Notes under the pieces: model-generated
Told to the model about the DNA's origin: nothing
Databases searched by the model: none
What the model saw: only the letters and a program-made list of their open reading frames with translations
From: Burkholderia sp.
GTDB lineage: Bacteria; Pseudomonadota; Gammaproteobacteria; Burkholderiales; Burkholderiaceae
NCBI GenBank assembly: GCA_030151225.1
Contig: JASLEG010000217.1
Location: 1-38,837, forward strand
Length of the DNA stretch: 38,837 nucleotides
Direction of reading: 5' to 3'
In this document: piece by piece, positions 31,846 through 38,837 of the stretch
Numbering within the stretch: position 1 is the stretch's first letter
How the letters are laid out: the number at the start of each line of letters is the position of its first letter
Made by a program: the position numbers and the translations under genes

Positions 31846-32487
31846 ATGTCATTGAACTATGGCTTGCTGAAAGGCACCGTTTCGGGCCATCTGCGCAACG
31901 CCGACGACGATCATTACCAGATCCTCGTGCATGCCGGCAGCGAAGTGTTCCGTATCGCGGTGAACGTGAAATCCTCGGCGCCGCACGCGCCGTCCACGGT
32001 GCTGTTCGAGTCGCGCACCTCGCTGCCCGCCACGCTTGCGTCGCAGCTCGCGGCGGCCGCGACGGGCTTCACGAAGCTCGAGAGCAAGCCCGGCGGCCTC
32101 GCGATCGACTTCGTGCGCGGCGGCCTGGTGGATACCTCGGCGATGGTGCCGGTGCCGCCCGACGCGCCCGGGCAGAACAACGACCTGAAGGATCGCCTCG
32201 AGACGGCGGTGGTGAAGGCGATGAACGAGGCGGGCTCCGAGGTGTATGCGTTCGGCTCGAAGTGGGGCCCCGAGGACAAACCCGACCAGTACTTCAAGTT
32301 CGTGCCGGGGCAGGGCGTGCACGACATCCACATGAATCAGGGCAATTCCGGCTCGTATCGCAAGGACAACGGCGTGTATCAGGACGGCTGCCTGATGCTG
32401 CACTACCCGGACGACAGCTGGCTGGCCGTGTTCATCGCGTTCCAGTCACAAACTTTCAGGACTGACGATCACGGCAATCCGGCCTGA
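31846..32487 (+). CDS. DUF2278-family protein
   Basis: This is a 213-residue protein beginning MSLNYGLLKGTVSGHLRN (family signature YG.LKG...G), with HYQILVHAGSEVFRIAVNVKSSA and a conserved C-terminal block YFKFVPGQGVHDIHMNQGNSG, then DNGVYQDGCLMLHYPDDSWLAVFIAFQSQ. DUF2278 proteins are of unknown function; the GIHDIHMNQGN block with its two His residues and Asp looks like a metal or nucleophile site. No signal peptide, so it is cytoplasmic or exported by another route. The frame is open to 31783, but ATG at 31846 with AGGAC ahead of it is clearly the start. It is divergent from the lipoprotein-plcN operon. Confidence 0.9.
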   Translation: MSLNYGLLKGTVSGHLRNADDDHYQILVHAGSEVFRIAVNVKSSAPHAPSTVLFESRTSLPATLASQLAAAATGFTKLESKPGGLAIDFVRGGLVDTSAMVPVPPDAPGQNNDLKDRLETAVVKAMNEAGSEVYAFGSKWGPEDKPDQYFKFVPGQGVHDIHMNQGNSGSYRKDNGVYQDGCLMLHYPDDSWLAVFIAFQSQTFRTDDHGNPA

Positions 32488-32503
32488 TCGATTTGCCCGG
32501 TCG

Positions 32504-32525
32504 GCTCGGCCCGTTCGGGCCGAGC
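32504..32525 (+). terminator. Hairpin after the DUF2278 gene, no T-run
   Basis: GCTCGGCCC (32504-32512) and GGGCCGAGC (32517-32525) form a perfect 9-bp stem with a 4-base loop, 16 bases past the stop. No T-tract follows, so termination is uncertain. Confidence 0.45.
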
Positions 32526-32597
32526 GCGCGCCGCACCTTGCCAAGCGCGAATCAGCGCCTACACTGGAAGGCTTCCCGAACGCTGCGGACGTGCGCC

Positions 32598-32915
32598 ATG
32601 AAAATCGATTTCCATGCCGATCCGGTGGATGTGGATGCCGTCTGCCGCGATCTCGAGAATGGCGAGATCACAGTGATCCGCACCACGCGGCCGAACTTCC
32701 GCGACCTGCACGAAGCCGTGAGCCCGCTGATGCGCGGTTCGGCCATCCTGCCGCTGTCAGTGCGCGACGCCGACGGCACCTGGCACCTCTATTTCGTCAA
32801 CGGCGATTGCCAGCCCACGCCGCTGGCCGAGATCGACGCACGCGTGGCGCGCGCCATCGCGGCCTGGCAGGCGGCCGGCGAGCCCACGCCGTATCGCATC
32901 GCCGCGGCGCGCTAG
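32598..32915 (+). CDS. 105-residue hypothetical protein
   Basis: This is a small acidic cytoplasmic protein: MKIDFHADPVDVDAVCRDLE, then NGEITVIRTTRPNFRDLHEA, DADGTWHLYFVNGDCQP and a C-terminal helix RVARAIAAWQAAGEPTPYRI. There is no signal or membrane helix. Codon bias is as in the neighbouring genes, which supports expression. I do not recognise the family. Upstream ATG-less extension to 32493 is open but runs through the intergenic hairpin and has no protein character, so ATG at 32598 is preferred. It is convergent with the secreted XAC2610-like gene (16 bases between stops). Confidence 0.7.
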   Translation: MKIDFHADPVDVDAVCRDLENGEITVIRTTRPNFRDLHEAVSPLMRGSAILPLSVRDADGTWHLYFVNGDCQPTPLAEIDARVARAIAAWQAAGEPTPYRIAAAR

Positions 32916-32931
32916 CGCCGCGTGCTTCCCT

Positions 32932-33849
32932 TCACTGCGCGGCCGCGTCGGGCGGCACCGCGTCGCTCGTCCGGATCCAGCCCGTGATCGTGCCGGCCTT
33001 CGGGTTCAGGTAGCGCACCTGCAGCCAGCTTGCATCGGCATCGCTCACGCCGATCACGTCGAGCGCGTCGCCCGACACGAGGTAGCGGCGCGTGGGGCCG
33101 TCCTGCGGGCGCTCGTGCAGCGGCAGTTTCGCCACGCTCACCTTCAGCGTCAGGTTGCCGCCGCCATAGGCTTGCGGTGCGAAGCCCACGGTCCTGCCGT
33201 GTTCGTCCATCGTTTCGAGCAACTGCGGCGGCCCCTGATCCGGCGAGGCCGGCGAGCCCGGCTTGCCGGTGCCCGTGTCGAGCGATTGCAGCACCTGCGG
33301 CATGCGGGTCGCCTGATACAGGTACAGGCCGCCGTCGGCGCGGAAGCGATACGCGTCGCTGTACCAGATCGGGCCGCTGCGGCACGAACTGTGGAGCGTG
33401 CGCTCGGCCGGCTTGGCCTCGAGATTGAACAGGTCGCCGCAGTTGCTGCGCTTGTCGTTGCCCGCGGGCAGGCGCAGCGGCTTGAAGCGCCGGTTGGCCG
33501 GATCGAACAGATAGATCTGGTACTGGTCGTTGACCATGCCCTGCGTGACCGAGAGCGCCAGGTCGGCGTGGCCGTCGAAGTCCGCGTCGATCGCCTCGTA
33601 TTGCGTGGTCGCCTCGCCGTCGCTCACGTTGTCGGCCAGCTTCTGCACCACGTTGCCGGGCATCAGGCGCACCAGGATGTGCGCGCCGTCGGCGCGCGTG
33701 ACGGTGGCGGTGGTGGCGGCATCGACCTTGAACGTCAGCAGCGGCTCGGCCGCGCGCGCGAGGGCGGGCGACAGGGCCACCAGCAGGCAGATGGCCAGCC
33801 GTGACGGCCGGCTGGGACGCGAGACACGACACGAATCGGCAATGCGCAT
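32932..33849 (-). CDS. Secreted XAC2610-like protein with C-terminal SH3-like part
   Basis: This is a 305-residue exported protein (signal peptide about 1-33 with an Arg-rich start, cleavage near ARA). The middle, IDADFDGHADLALSVTQG followed by QYQIYLFDPANRRFKPLRL, matches the pattern of XAC2610-related proteins, a beta-sandwich family described as lysozyme-inhibitor-like (PliI type) and linked in xanthomonads to protection against type IV-secreted lysozyme-like effectors. Two Cys (NCGDLF, SSCRSG) could be disulfide-bonded. The last 60 residues (RRYLVSGDALDVIGVSDADASW and LNPKAGTITGWI) look like a bacterial SH3 domain. ATG at 33849. The periplasmic location is well supported; the inhibitor role is inference. 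Confidence 0.75.
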   Translation of the reverse strand: MRIADSCRVSRPSRPSRLAICLLVALSPALARAAEPLLTFKVDAATTATVTRADGAHILVRLMPGNVVQKLADNVSDGEATTQYEAIDADFDGHADLALSVTQGMVNDQYQIYLFDPANRRFKPLRLPAGNDKRSNCGDLFNLEAKPAERTLHSSCRSGPIWYSDAYRFRADGGLYLYQATRMPQVLQSLDTGTGKPGSPASPDQGPPQLLETMDEHGRTVGFAPQAYGGGNLTLKVSVAKLPLHERPQDGPTRRYLVSGDALDVIGVSDADASWLQVRYLNPKAGTITGWIRTSDAVPPDAAAQ

Positions 33850-34027
33850 GGCAGCGGGCTCTCTCGGAAAGGTCGGCGCAGCGAACGGCGCCGGCGGCAG
33901 CGAGCATGCCACGGGTGGCGCGGGCGTGCAATTTCGGGGCGCGCGCGGCGGGCGCTTCGGCAAGGCGGCGCGTTTCGATGCATCATGTCGGACCCGCGCG
34001 GCCTCGCGCCCGCCCGCCTGCGCCGCC

Positions 34028-34160
34028 ATGAACGATACCCGCACCGGCCAGACCGACCTCCGGCAACTGCTGTCCGGCTCGAGGCCGTCGGCTTCATCGC
34101 GCGCATCGCCACGACGCGGCGGACGCGCTCCGGCGCTTCGCGCTCGACGCGGCAGCCTGA
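34028..34160 (+). pseudogene. ACT-domain protein remnant
   Basis: From ATG 34028 the frame reads MNDTRTGQTDLRQLLSG, the usual start of small cytoplasmic ACT-domain proteins. It then loses the frame. LEAVGFIARIAT continues in a second frame from 34078, and HDAADALRRFALDAAA in a third from 34110, ending with TGA 34158-34160. Intact relatives have about 130 residues, so most of the middle is deleted. It lies in the 355-base gap ahead of the GST gene, otherwise empty. The identification relies on these three short blocks in the right order. Confidence 0.5.
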
Positions 34161-34204
34161 CCTCCCTCCCTGAACCGATTCCCTTTCCGCCTGGAACCCC
34201 CCCG

Positions 34205-34837
34205 ATGCTGAAGATCATCACCGATGCGACCTCGCCGTTCGGGCGCAAGGTCGTGGTTGCCGCGTACGAGCGGCAACTCGACGTGCAGGAAGTGTTCGTC
34301 GACATGAAGTCGCCCGAGGCGCTCGCGCCGCACAACCCGCTCTGGCAGATCCCGGCGCTCGCGCTGTCGCCCACGCAGGGCCTGTACGACAGCATGGCGA
34401 TCCTGATCCACCTCGACACGCTGCATGCCGGCGCGCCGCTGGTGCCCGCCGGCGATGCGGCCGCGCTGTCGCTGCTCGGCCTCGCCGACGGGCTCATGGA
34501 GGCGGTGCTCTCGCGCCGCGTGGAGTCGGCACGCGAGGCGGCGCGGCAGGACCCGGCATTCCTCGCCAGGCTCGCGGCGCGCATCGAGCGCGCGCTCGAC
34601 ACCTTCGAGGCGCGCGCGGGCGAACTGGCCGGCGATGCGCTCGAGGTGGTGCCGTCGGGGCCGCAGATCGCCACCGCCGTCGCGCTCGAATACACCGATT
34701 TCCGCTACGGCGAAACCTGGCGTGCGACGCGTCCGGCGCTGGCCGCCTGGCTCGAACCGTGGCGCGCGCGGCCGGCGATGCGGGCCACCGCGCCGGGCGC
34801 GCGCGAACCGTTCGACAGCACCGTGCAAGGCAGCTGA
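34205..34837 (+). CDS. Glutathione S-transferase family protein
   Basis: This is a 210-residue GST. The thioredoxin-like N-terminal domain (1-75) has MLKIITDATSPFGRKV with S10 as likely catalytic Ser, HNPLWQIPAL with the cis-Pro, and LYDSMAILIHLD (glutathione-binding DS). The helical C-terminal domain follows (about 85-205; ALSLLGLADGLMEAVLSRRVESAR, PQIATAVALEYTDFRYG). It resembles the YibF-like branch in length and start. Cytoplasmic; substrate unknown. ATG at 34205. It is followed by a small hairpin at 34864-34880 and the second porin gene. Confidence 0.9.
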   Translation: MLKIITDATSPFGRKVVVAAYERQLDVQEVFVDMKSPEALAPHNPLWQIPALALSPTQGLYDSMAILIHLDTLHAGAPLVPAGDAAALSLLGLADGLMEAVLSRRVESAREAARQDPAFLARLAARIERALDTFEARAGELAGDALEVVPSGPQIATAVALEYTDFRYGETWRATRPALAAWLEPWRARPAMRATAPGAREPFDSTVQGS

Positions 34838-34863
34838 GCGGCGCTCGCGCACGTTGATATCTA

Positions 34864-34880
34864 GCGTCGCCAAGCGACGC
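34864..34880 (+). terminator. Small hairpin between the GST and porin genes
   Basis: GCGTCGC (34864-34870) and GCGACGC (34874-34880) pair around CAA, 26 bases past the GST stop, followed only by GTT. It is a weak terminator or a site in the porin promoter region. Confidence 0.35.
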
Positions 34881-34933
34881 GTTGCCCGTCGGTTGCGGGC
34901 AGAATCCGGGGCCAGTCGCAACACGTCCCGCCG

Positions 34934-36007
34934 ATGTCGTCACCGAATCCTCGCCGCCACCTCACGCTCGCGGGTGCCTGCCTCGGCACCTGCATGAGCG
35001 CCTGCCTCGTTTTTCCCCTCGAAGCCCAGGCCGACGAAACCCCGAAGGCGGCGCGCTCGTCGCTCGCGTTCTACGGCATCGTCGACGCCGGCATCGAATA
35101 TCTGCCGCGTGCCGGCGGCACGGACGGCCTCGCCCGCATCACCTCCGGCAACCTGTCCGCCTCGCGCTGGGGCCTTGCCGGCCGCGAGGATCTCGGCGGC
35201 GGCACGCGCGCGTTCTTCACGCTCGAGAGCGGCTTCGACGCCGGCAGCGGCGCCGGGCTGCAGGGCGGCCGCGGCTTCGGCCGGCTCGCCTACATCGGCA
35301 TCGCCACGCCCGGCGCGGGCGCGTTGCTGCTGGGCCGCCAGACCGGCCTGTTCTACGAGTGGATCCGCAACGCCAGCCCGCTGAAGAACGCACGATACGG
35401 CAACAAGGCGCAGGATCCGGCCTTCTCCGATCGCTTCGACAACATGGCGCGTTACGAAGGGCACTTCCGCGATCTGTCGGTGATCGCTCAATACGGCTTC
35501 GGTAACGACACGCGCCATCCCCGCGTGTTCGAGGCCGGCCTGCGCTACAAGCACGGGCCGCTCGACGTCGCCGCGGTGTACGGCCAGAAGAACACGGGCG
35601 ACACCGATCGGCGCATCGGGCTCGGCCTGCGCTACGCGTTCGAGACGCTCGCGCTGTACGCCGGCTACCGCTACCTCGATGCGCGCGCGATCCATCTCTC
35701 GGCGCGCTCCACCGCGCCGGTCGAGTCGAGCAGCCTCTACTGGGCCGGTGCGAGCTGGCACGTGCGGCCGAACCTGGTGTTCTCGGGCACGGCGACGTTC
35801 CAGGACTTCCACGGCAGCGCGCGCGACCCGTGGCTGTTCCAGCTCGGCGCGAACTACTTCCTGTCGAAGCGCACCGACCTGTATCTCGACCTCGGCTACG
35901 CGCTGAACCGCCACGGTTCGGATCTCGGCGTGAACGGCTTCGGCCACGAGGTGCCGGCCGGCCGCGACCAGTTCGGCATGACGGCGGGCATTCGCCACAC
36001 GTTCTGA
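34934..36007 (+). CDS. Gram-negative porin, divergent paralogue
   Basis: This is a 357-residue outer-membrane porin. An unusually long signal region (about 34 residues, with two Cys and a Met) precedes LAFYGIVDAGIEYL. Family blocks are SASRWGLAGREDLGGGTRAFFTLE, GRGFGRLAYIGIATPGAGALLLGRQ, FLSKRTDLYLDLGYALNRHG and the C-terminal GIRHTF. It is shorter than the porin at 25151 and differs widely in the loops, especially the constriction-loop region after GRQTGLFYEWIRN, so it should have another substrate preference. No regulator is adjacent. ATG at 34934 has only a poor ribosome site; a downstream Met at residue 21 would still leave part of a signal. Confidence 0.92.
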   Translation: MSSPNPRRHLTLAGACLGTCMSACLVFPLEAQADETPKAARSSLAFYGIVDAGIEYLPRAGGTDGLARITSGNLSASRWGLAGREDLGGGTRAFFTLESGFDAGSGAGLQGGRGFGRLAYIGIATPGAGALLLGRQTGLFYEWIRNASPLKNARYGNKAQDPAFSDRFDNMARYEGHFRDLSVIAQYGFGNDTRHPRVFEAGLRYKHGPLDVAAVYGQKNTGDTDRRIGLGLRYAFETLALYAGYRYLDARAIHLSARSTAPVESSSLYWAGASWHVRPNLVFSGTATFQDFHGSARDPWLFQLGANYFLSKRTDLYLDLGYALNRHGSDLGVNGFGHEVPAGRDQFGMTAGIRHTF

Positions 36008-36121
36008 TCCGCGCCGGATGTGCGCATCACGAACCGACACATGCGCTTAATCCCCACGTCATTTCGGATTGCTAATTTGCAGGGGCTTCGCCGTCCGGCG
36101 AGGCTTCATCAATCACCACTC

Positions 36122-37006
36122 ATGAGCACCGAAATGACAAAGATCAGATGGCATCATGCAGCGGCGCTGGCATGGTTCGCCGCGTCCCAGCTCGCCCATG
36201 CGGGCACGCCGAGCGTCGGCAGCCGCGAATACAAGGTTCTGCTGAGCCCCGTGGCCTTCCAGGGCGCGCCCGCGGATGCGGCCAACCGCTTCCTCAACGA
36301 CCTGCAGGCCGCGCTCGCGGCCAACGGCTTCGACAGCACCGTGAAGAAGAGCTTCTCGGCCCATCACGACCGCACCGTCACGTACTTCGACACCCAGGGC
36401 AACTGCGCGGTGAAGACGGCCGGTTATTCGTTCCGCGAGCGCAACGAGAGCGGCAGCCTCGACATCGAGCTGAAGTTCGGCTCGGCCAACCAGAGCACCT
36501 CGGCCAACACCGACGTGAGCGGCAGCTCGTCGAAGGCGTCCACCAAGCTCGAGGACGACATCGTGCCGCCGGCCAGGGAGACCTTCTCGCATTCGACCAG
36601 CGAACCGCTCTCGAGCTCGAAGAACATCAACAAGCTCGGCGACATCAAGGACCTGTTCCCCACCACCAAGACCTTCGACAGCATCGGCAGCCAGGCGCTC
36701 GTGCCGGTCGGCGGCCTGTCGATCCACGAGCTCACGTACGACGGCCCCACCAGCGATCTCGGCCAGGAAGACGCCGACTTCACGATGACGGTGTGGTACG
36801 CGAACGGTTCGAGCACGCCGGCGCTGGCCGAGATCTCGTTCGAGGTGGACGTCGACAGCGACGGCGTGTTCACCGACAAGGTGAGCTCGCGCTCGCAGCT
36901 GATCTTCAACACGATCCAGGGCATGACGAACTGGGTGCAGACGCCGAGCTCCACGAAGACCACCTGGGTGTACCAGTACCAGCCGTCGTTCTGCAGCGGC
37001 CAGTGA
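36122..37006 (+). CDS. Secreted protein with a possible CYTH/triphosphate-tunnel-like fold
   Basis: This is a 294-residue protein with a Sec signal (cleavage near AHA, residue 27). Just after it comes SREYKVLLSP (34-43), similar to the ExExK start of CYTH/TTM enzymes but with the first Glu replaced by Ser. It is followed by RTVTYFDT (84-91), AGYSFRERNESGSLDIELKFG (100-120) and later EISFEVDVDSDG with KVSSRSQLIFNTIQ. The order of strands, 'YFDT', 'GYSFRxRxxxG', 'ELK' and 'ExSFEVD', is that of the CYTH beta-barrel. Two Cys (C95 and one near the C-terminus) suit an exported fold. Function unknown. ATG at 36122 or 36134 is possible; both give the same signal peptide. A very strong terminator follows. 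Confidence 0.7.
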   Translation: MSTEMTKIRWHHAAALAWFAASQLAHAGTPSVGSREYKVLLSPVAFQGAPADAANRFLNDLQAALAANGFDSTVKKSFSAHHDRTVTYFDTQGNCAVKTAGYSFRERNESGSLDIELKFGSANQSTSANTDVSGSSSKASTKLEDDIVPPARETFSHSTSEPLSSSKNINKLGDIKDLFPTTKTFDSIGSQALVPVGGLSIHELTYDGPTSDLGQEDADFTMTVWYANGSSTPALAEISFEVDVDSDGVFTDKVSSRSQLIFNTIQGMTNWVQTPSSTKTTWVYQYQPSFCSGQ

Positions 37007-37044
37007 CACCGTGACGAGGCAGGCCGGAGCGCGGCTCCGGCACG

Positions 37045-37080
37045 ACGCGCCGGCATGCGAAACCATGCCGGCGCGTTTTT
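37045..37080 (+). terminator. Strong terminator after the CYTH-like secreted protein gene
   Basis: A perfect 13-bp stem, ACGCGCCGGCATG (37045-37057) with CATGCCGGCGCGT (37064-37076), closes on six bases and is followed by TTTT (37077-37080). It also separates the convergent ABC permease gene that ends at 37096. Confidence 0.88.
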
Positions 37081-37095
37081 CATCGGTGCCGCCTG

Positions 37096-38808
37096 TCAGT
37101 GCAGCGAATCGAGCCGCCTGGTGAAGCGCGAGGCCAGCCCGATCAGCACCCCGCTGATCACGAGCATCAGCGTGCCCATCGCCATGCCGTCGCCGATCGA
37201 GCCCTGCTCGAACTGCTGCCAGATGAACACCGAGGCCGTCTGCACGCCGCTCGGCGCGAGCAGCAGCGAGGTGACCAGCTCGCGCGAGGCCACCGCGAAC
37301 ACGATCATCATCGAGGCGGCCAGCGACGGCGCCACCAGCGGCAGCACGATGCGCAGCAGCACGCGCGCCTGCGAGGCGCCGTGCACGCGCGCGGCCGCCT
37401 CGAGGCTGCCGCCGAGCTGGCGCAGCGCGGCGCTCGCGTAGCGCACCGGATAGGGCAGCAGCAGGCACGCGTACGAGAGCAGCAGGATCGCCCAGGTGTT
37501 GTACGGCGTGACCGGCCAGAACGGCAGGTTCCAGGCCAGGATCAGGCCCACGCCGATCACGATGCCCGGCATTGCATGCGGCAGCAGCGTCAGGCCGTCG
37601 AGCACCGCGCGGCCCGGCGTGCGCGTCTTCACCACCACCCACGCGGCCAGGAAGCCGAGCACACCGGCGACGAGCGCGGTGCCGGCCGCGAGCGCGAGGC
37701 TCGTGGTCAGCGCACCGGCGCCGTCGCCGGCCGAGGTGATCGCCGCGAAGTGCGCGAGCGTGAGATTGCCGACGCTCAGGCCGCCCGACAGGGTGCGCAG
37801 GAACGCGGTGGCCACGATCGCGGCGATCGGCGCCACCGTGGTGCCGAGCGCCACGAGCGCGAACAGCAGCACGATCGGCGCGCGCCAGCGGCCCGGCTCG
37901 GCCGGCGTGACGGCGACCGGCTTGCCCGTCTGCGTGTCGAAGTCGCGGCCCGCGAGCAGGCGGCGCTGCGCCACGAAGGCGGCGATTGCCGTGAGCGCGA
38001 GCAGCGCCGACAGCACGGCGGCGCCGGGCAGGTCGATCGGCCAGTCGGAGAAGCGCGCCTCGATCGACGTGACCAGCAGGCTGAAGTTCGCGCGCGCGCC
38101 GAGCGCCGACGGAATCCCGAACTCCTCGATCGCCATCGTGAAGGCGAGCAGCGCGCTGGCCGCGATGGCCGGCGAGGCCAGCGGCAGCGTCACGCGCAGG
38201 AGCGCGCGCCACGGCGTGGCACCGCACACGCGCGCGACCTGCGCGAGCCGGCCGCCGGTGCTCATCATCGCGCGCGACACGGAGAAGTACACGACCGGGA
38301 ACACGCTCAGCGTCATCGCCGTGGCGATGCCGGGAAACGAGAACAGGAAGCCGCCGAGCTCGATGCCGGCCAGTTGCTGCAGATAGCCGTGCGGCTGCAG
38401 CAACAGCATCCAGCCGAGCGCGCCGAGATACGGCGGGATCAGGAACGGCGCGAGGAACAGCAGATCCCACAGCCGCGCGCCGGGCACGCGCGCGAGGCCG
38501 CGCAACGCCCCGAGCGGCAGGCCGAGCGCGAGGCTGCCGAGCGCCACGGCCGCGCCGAAGCGCAGCGTGTTGCCGAGCAGCGGCCAGGTGTGCGACGCAT
38601 CGAGCGTGGCGTACACGGCCGCGAAGGGATGCGCGAACGAGGCCTGGCCGAGCGCCGGGAAGATCGCCTGCAGGCCCACGAAGGCGACCGGCAGGCCCAC
38701 CAGCACGATCAGCACGGCGACCAGCGCGCCGAGGCCGGCGAGGGGGCCGGGCCGGCCATGCGGCCGCGCGCTCCGCGTGGCCGGGCGCCGCGCGAGCACG
38801 GTGGCCAT
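37096..38808 (-). CDS. Two-domain ABC transporter permease (iron or aminoethylphosphonate type)
   Basis: This is a 570-residue inner-membrane permease made of two fused MetI-like units of about six helices each. Each has an EAA loop for the ATPase: AQVARVCGATPWRALLRVTLPL in the first half and EAAARVHGASQARVLLRIVLPL in the second. This layout is that of FbpB/SfuB ferric-ion permeases and of the PhnU-type putative 2-aminoethylphosphonate permeases. The sequence alone does not let me choose; the binding protein and ATPase lie outside the window. The start ATG overlaps the stop of the upstream gene by one base (TGATG), so the two are translationally coupled. It is convergent with the CYTH-like gene. 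Confidence 0.88.
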   Translation of the reverse strand: MATVLARRPATRSARPHGRPGPLAGLGALVAVLIVLVGLPVAFVGLQAIFPALGQASFAHPFAAVYATLDASHTWPLLGNTLRFGAAVALGSLALGLPLGALRGLARVPGARLWDLLFLAPFLIPPYLGALGWMLLLQPHGYLQQLAGIELGGFLFSFPGIATAMTLSVFPVVYFSVSRAMMSTGGRLAQVARVCGATPWRALLRVTLPLASPAIAASALLAFTMAIEEFGIPSALGARANFSLLVTSIEARFSDWPIDLPGAAVLSALLALTAIAAFVAQRRLLAGRDFDTQTGKPVAVTPAEPGRWRAPIVLLFALVALGTTVAPIAAIVATAFLRTLSGGLSVGNLTLAHFAAITSAGDGAGALTTSLALAAGTALVAGVLGFLAAWVVVKTRTPGRAVLDGLTLLPHAMPGIVIGVGLILAWNLPFWPVTPYNTWAILLLSYACLLLPYPVRYASAALRQLGGSLEAAARVHGASQARVLLRIVLPLVAPSLAASMMIVFAVASRELVTSLLLAPSGVQTASVFIWQQFEQGSIGDGMAMGTLMLVISGVLIGLASRFTRRLDSLH

Positions 38809-38837
38809 CAGTGTTCGCGGAACAGGGCGTTGAAGCG
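38808..38837 (-). CDS. C-terminal end of the gene upstream of the ABC permease
   Basis: Only nine codons and the stop are visible (RFNALFREH, TGA at 38808-38810). The TGATG overlap with the permease start shows it belongs to the same operon. It is probably the ATPase or binding protein of the transporter, but too little is present to tell. Confidence 0.6.
   Translation of the reverse strand, partial: RFNALFREH

Noticed and set aside
1..38837. tRNA, rRNA, CRISPR, insertion sequences, integrase or phage genes
   Set aside because: None seen on either strand. The degraded islet at 13.2-14.8 kb has no visible mobility gene or flanking repeats.

Overview
The window looks like part of a Burkholderia replicon. 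Coding density is high, and third codon positions are almost all G or C. It encodes a 2,2-dialkylglycine decarboxylase whose catalytic residues fall at the numbered positions known from the Burkholderia cepacia enzyme, Burkholderia-type general porins, a TAT-exported phosphocholine-specific phospholipase C, and many pairs of a regulator beside a divergent enzyme gene. I cannot fix the species. The mix of SDR enzymes, porins, MFS exporters and LysR/AraC/AsnC/GbsR/GlxA regulators suggests accessory metabolism rather than core housekeeping.

Layout. Positions 1-3.2 kb hold a truncated NrsF-like anti-sigma factor (minus), with an apparent ECF sigma-F-type promoter in front of it, and a 7TM histidine kinase with its LuxR-type response regulator (minus). 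At 3.7-6.6 kb a Bcr/CflA exporter lies divergent from a MocR-type regulator. At 6.6-10 kb come a small secreted protein, the divergent dgdR-dgdA pair, and ohr, which shares a strong hairpin terminator with dgdA. At 10.1-13.2 kb an AsnC/Lrp regulator is divergent from a diaminopropionate ammonia-lyase and M20 amidohydrolase operon. Positions 13.2-15.2 kb form a degraded islet: a LysR remnant abuts the 3' half of an amino-acid-binding protein gene, next to an unrecognised 274-residue protein of visibly lower GC.

Positions 15.2-18.5 kb carry a DUF3597 protein, an SDR, and an AraC regulator divergent from a second SDR with a clear dyad between them. At 18.9-22.1 kb are a GlxA-type AraC regulator and a ProP symporter. 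At 22.1-24.9 kb a minus-strand operon (membrane protein, SDR-DoxX fusion, DUF2269 protein) follows a GbsR/MarR regulator. The same operator core occurs in front of both the regulator and the operon. Positions 25.1-28.9 kb hold a porin, an SDR-LysR divergent pair with a strong dyad, and a GNAT acetyltransferase. Positions 29-37 kb hold the phospholipase C with a tiny lipoprotein upstream, a DUF2278 protein, a small conserved-looking protein, a secreted XAC2610-like protein, an ACT-domain gene remnant, a glutathione S-transferase, a second porin and a secreted protein with a possible CYTH-like fold. The window closes with a two-domain ABC permease and the last codons of its upstream partner.

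The points I would check first are the GbsR operator pair, with its probably leaderless regulator mRNA; the sigma-F-like promoter of the nrsF-type gene; the CYTH-like secreted protein; the diaminopropionate operon; and the gene wreckage at 13.2-14.8 kb. I saw no rRNA, tRNA, CRISPR array, insertion sequence or complete mobile element.
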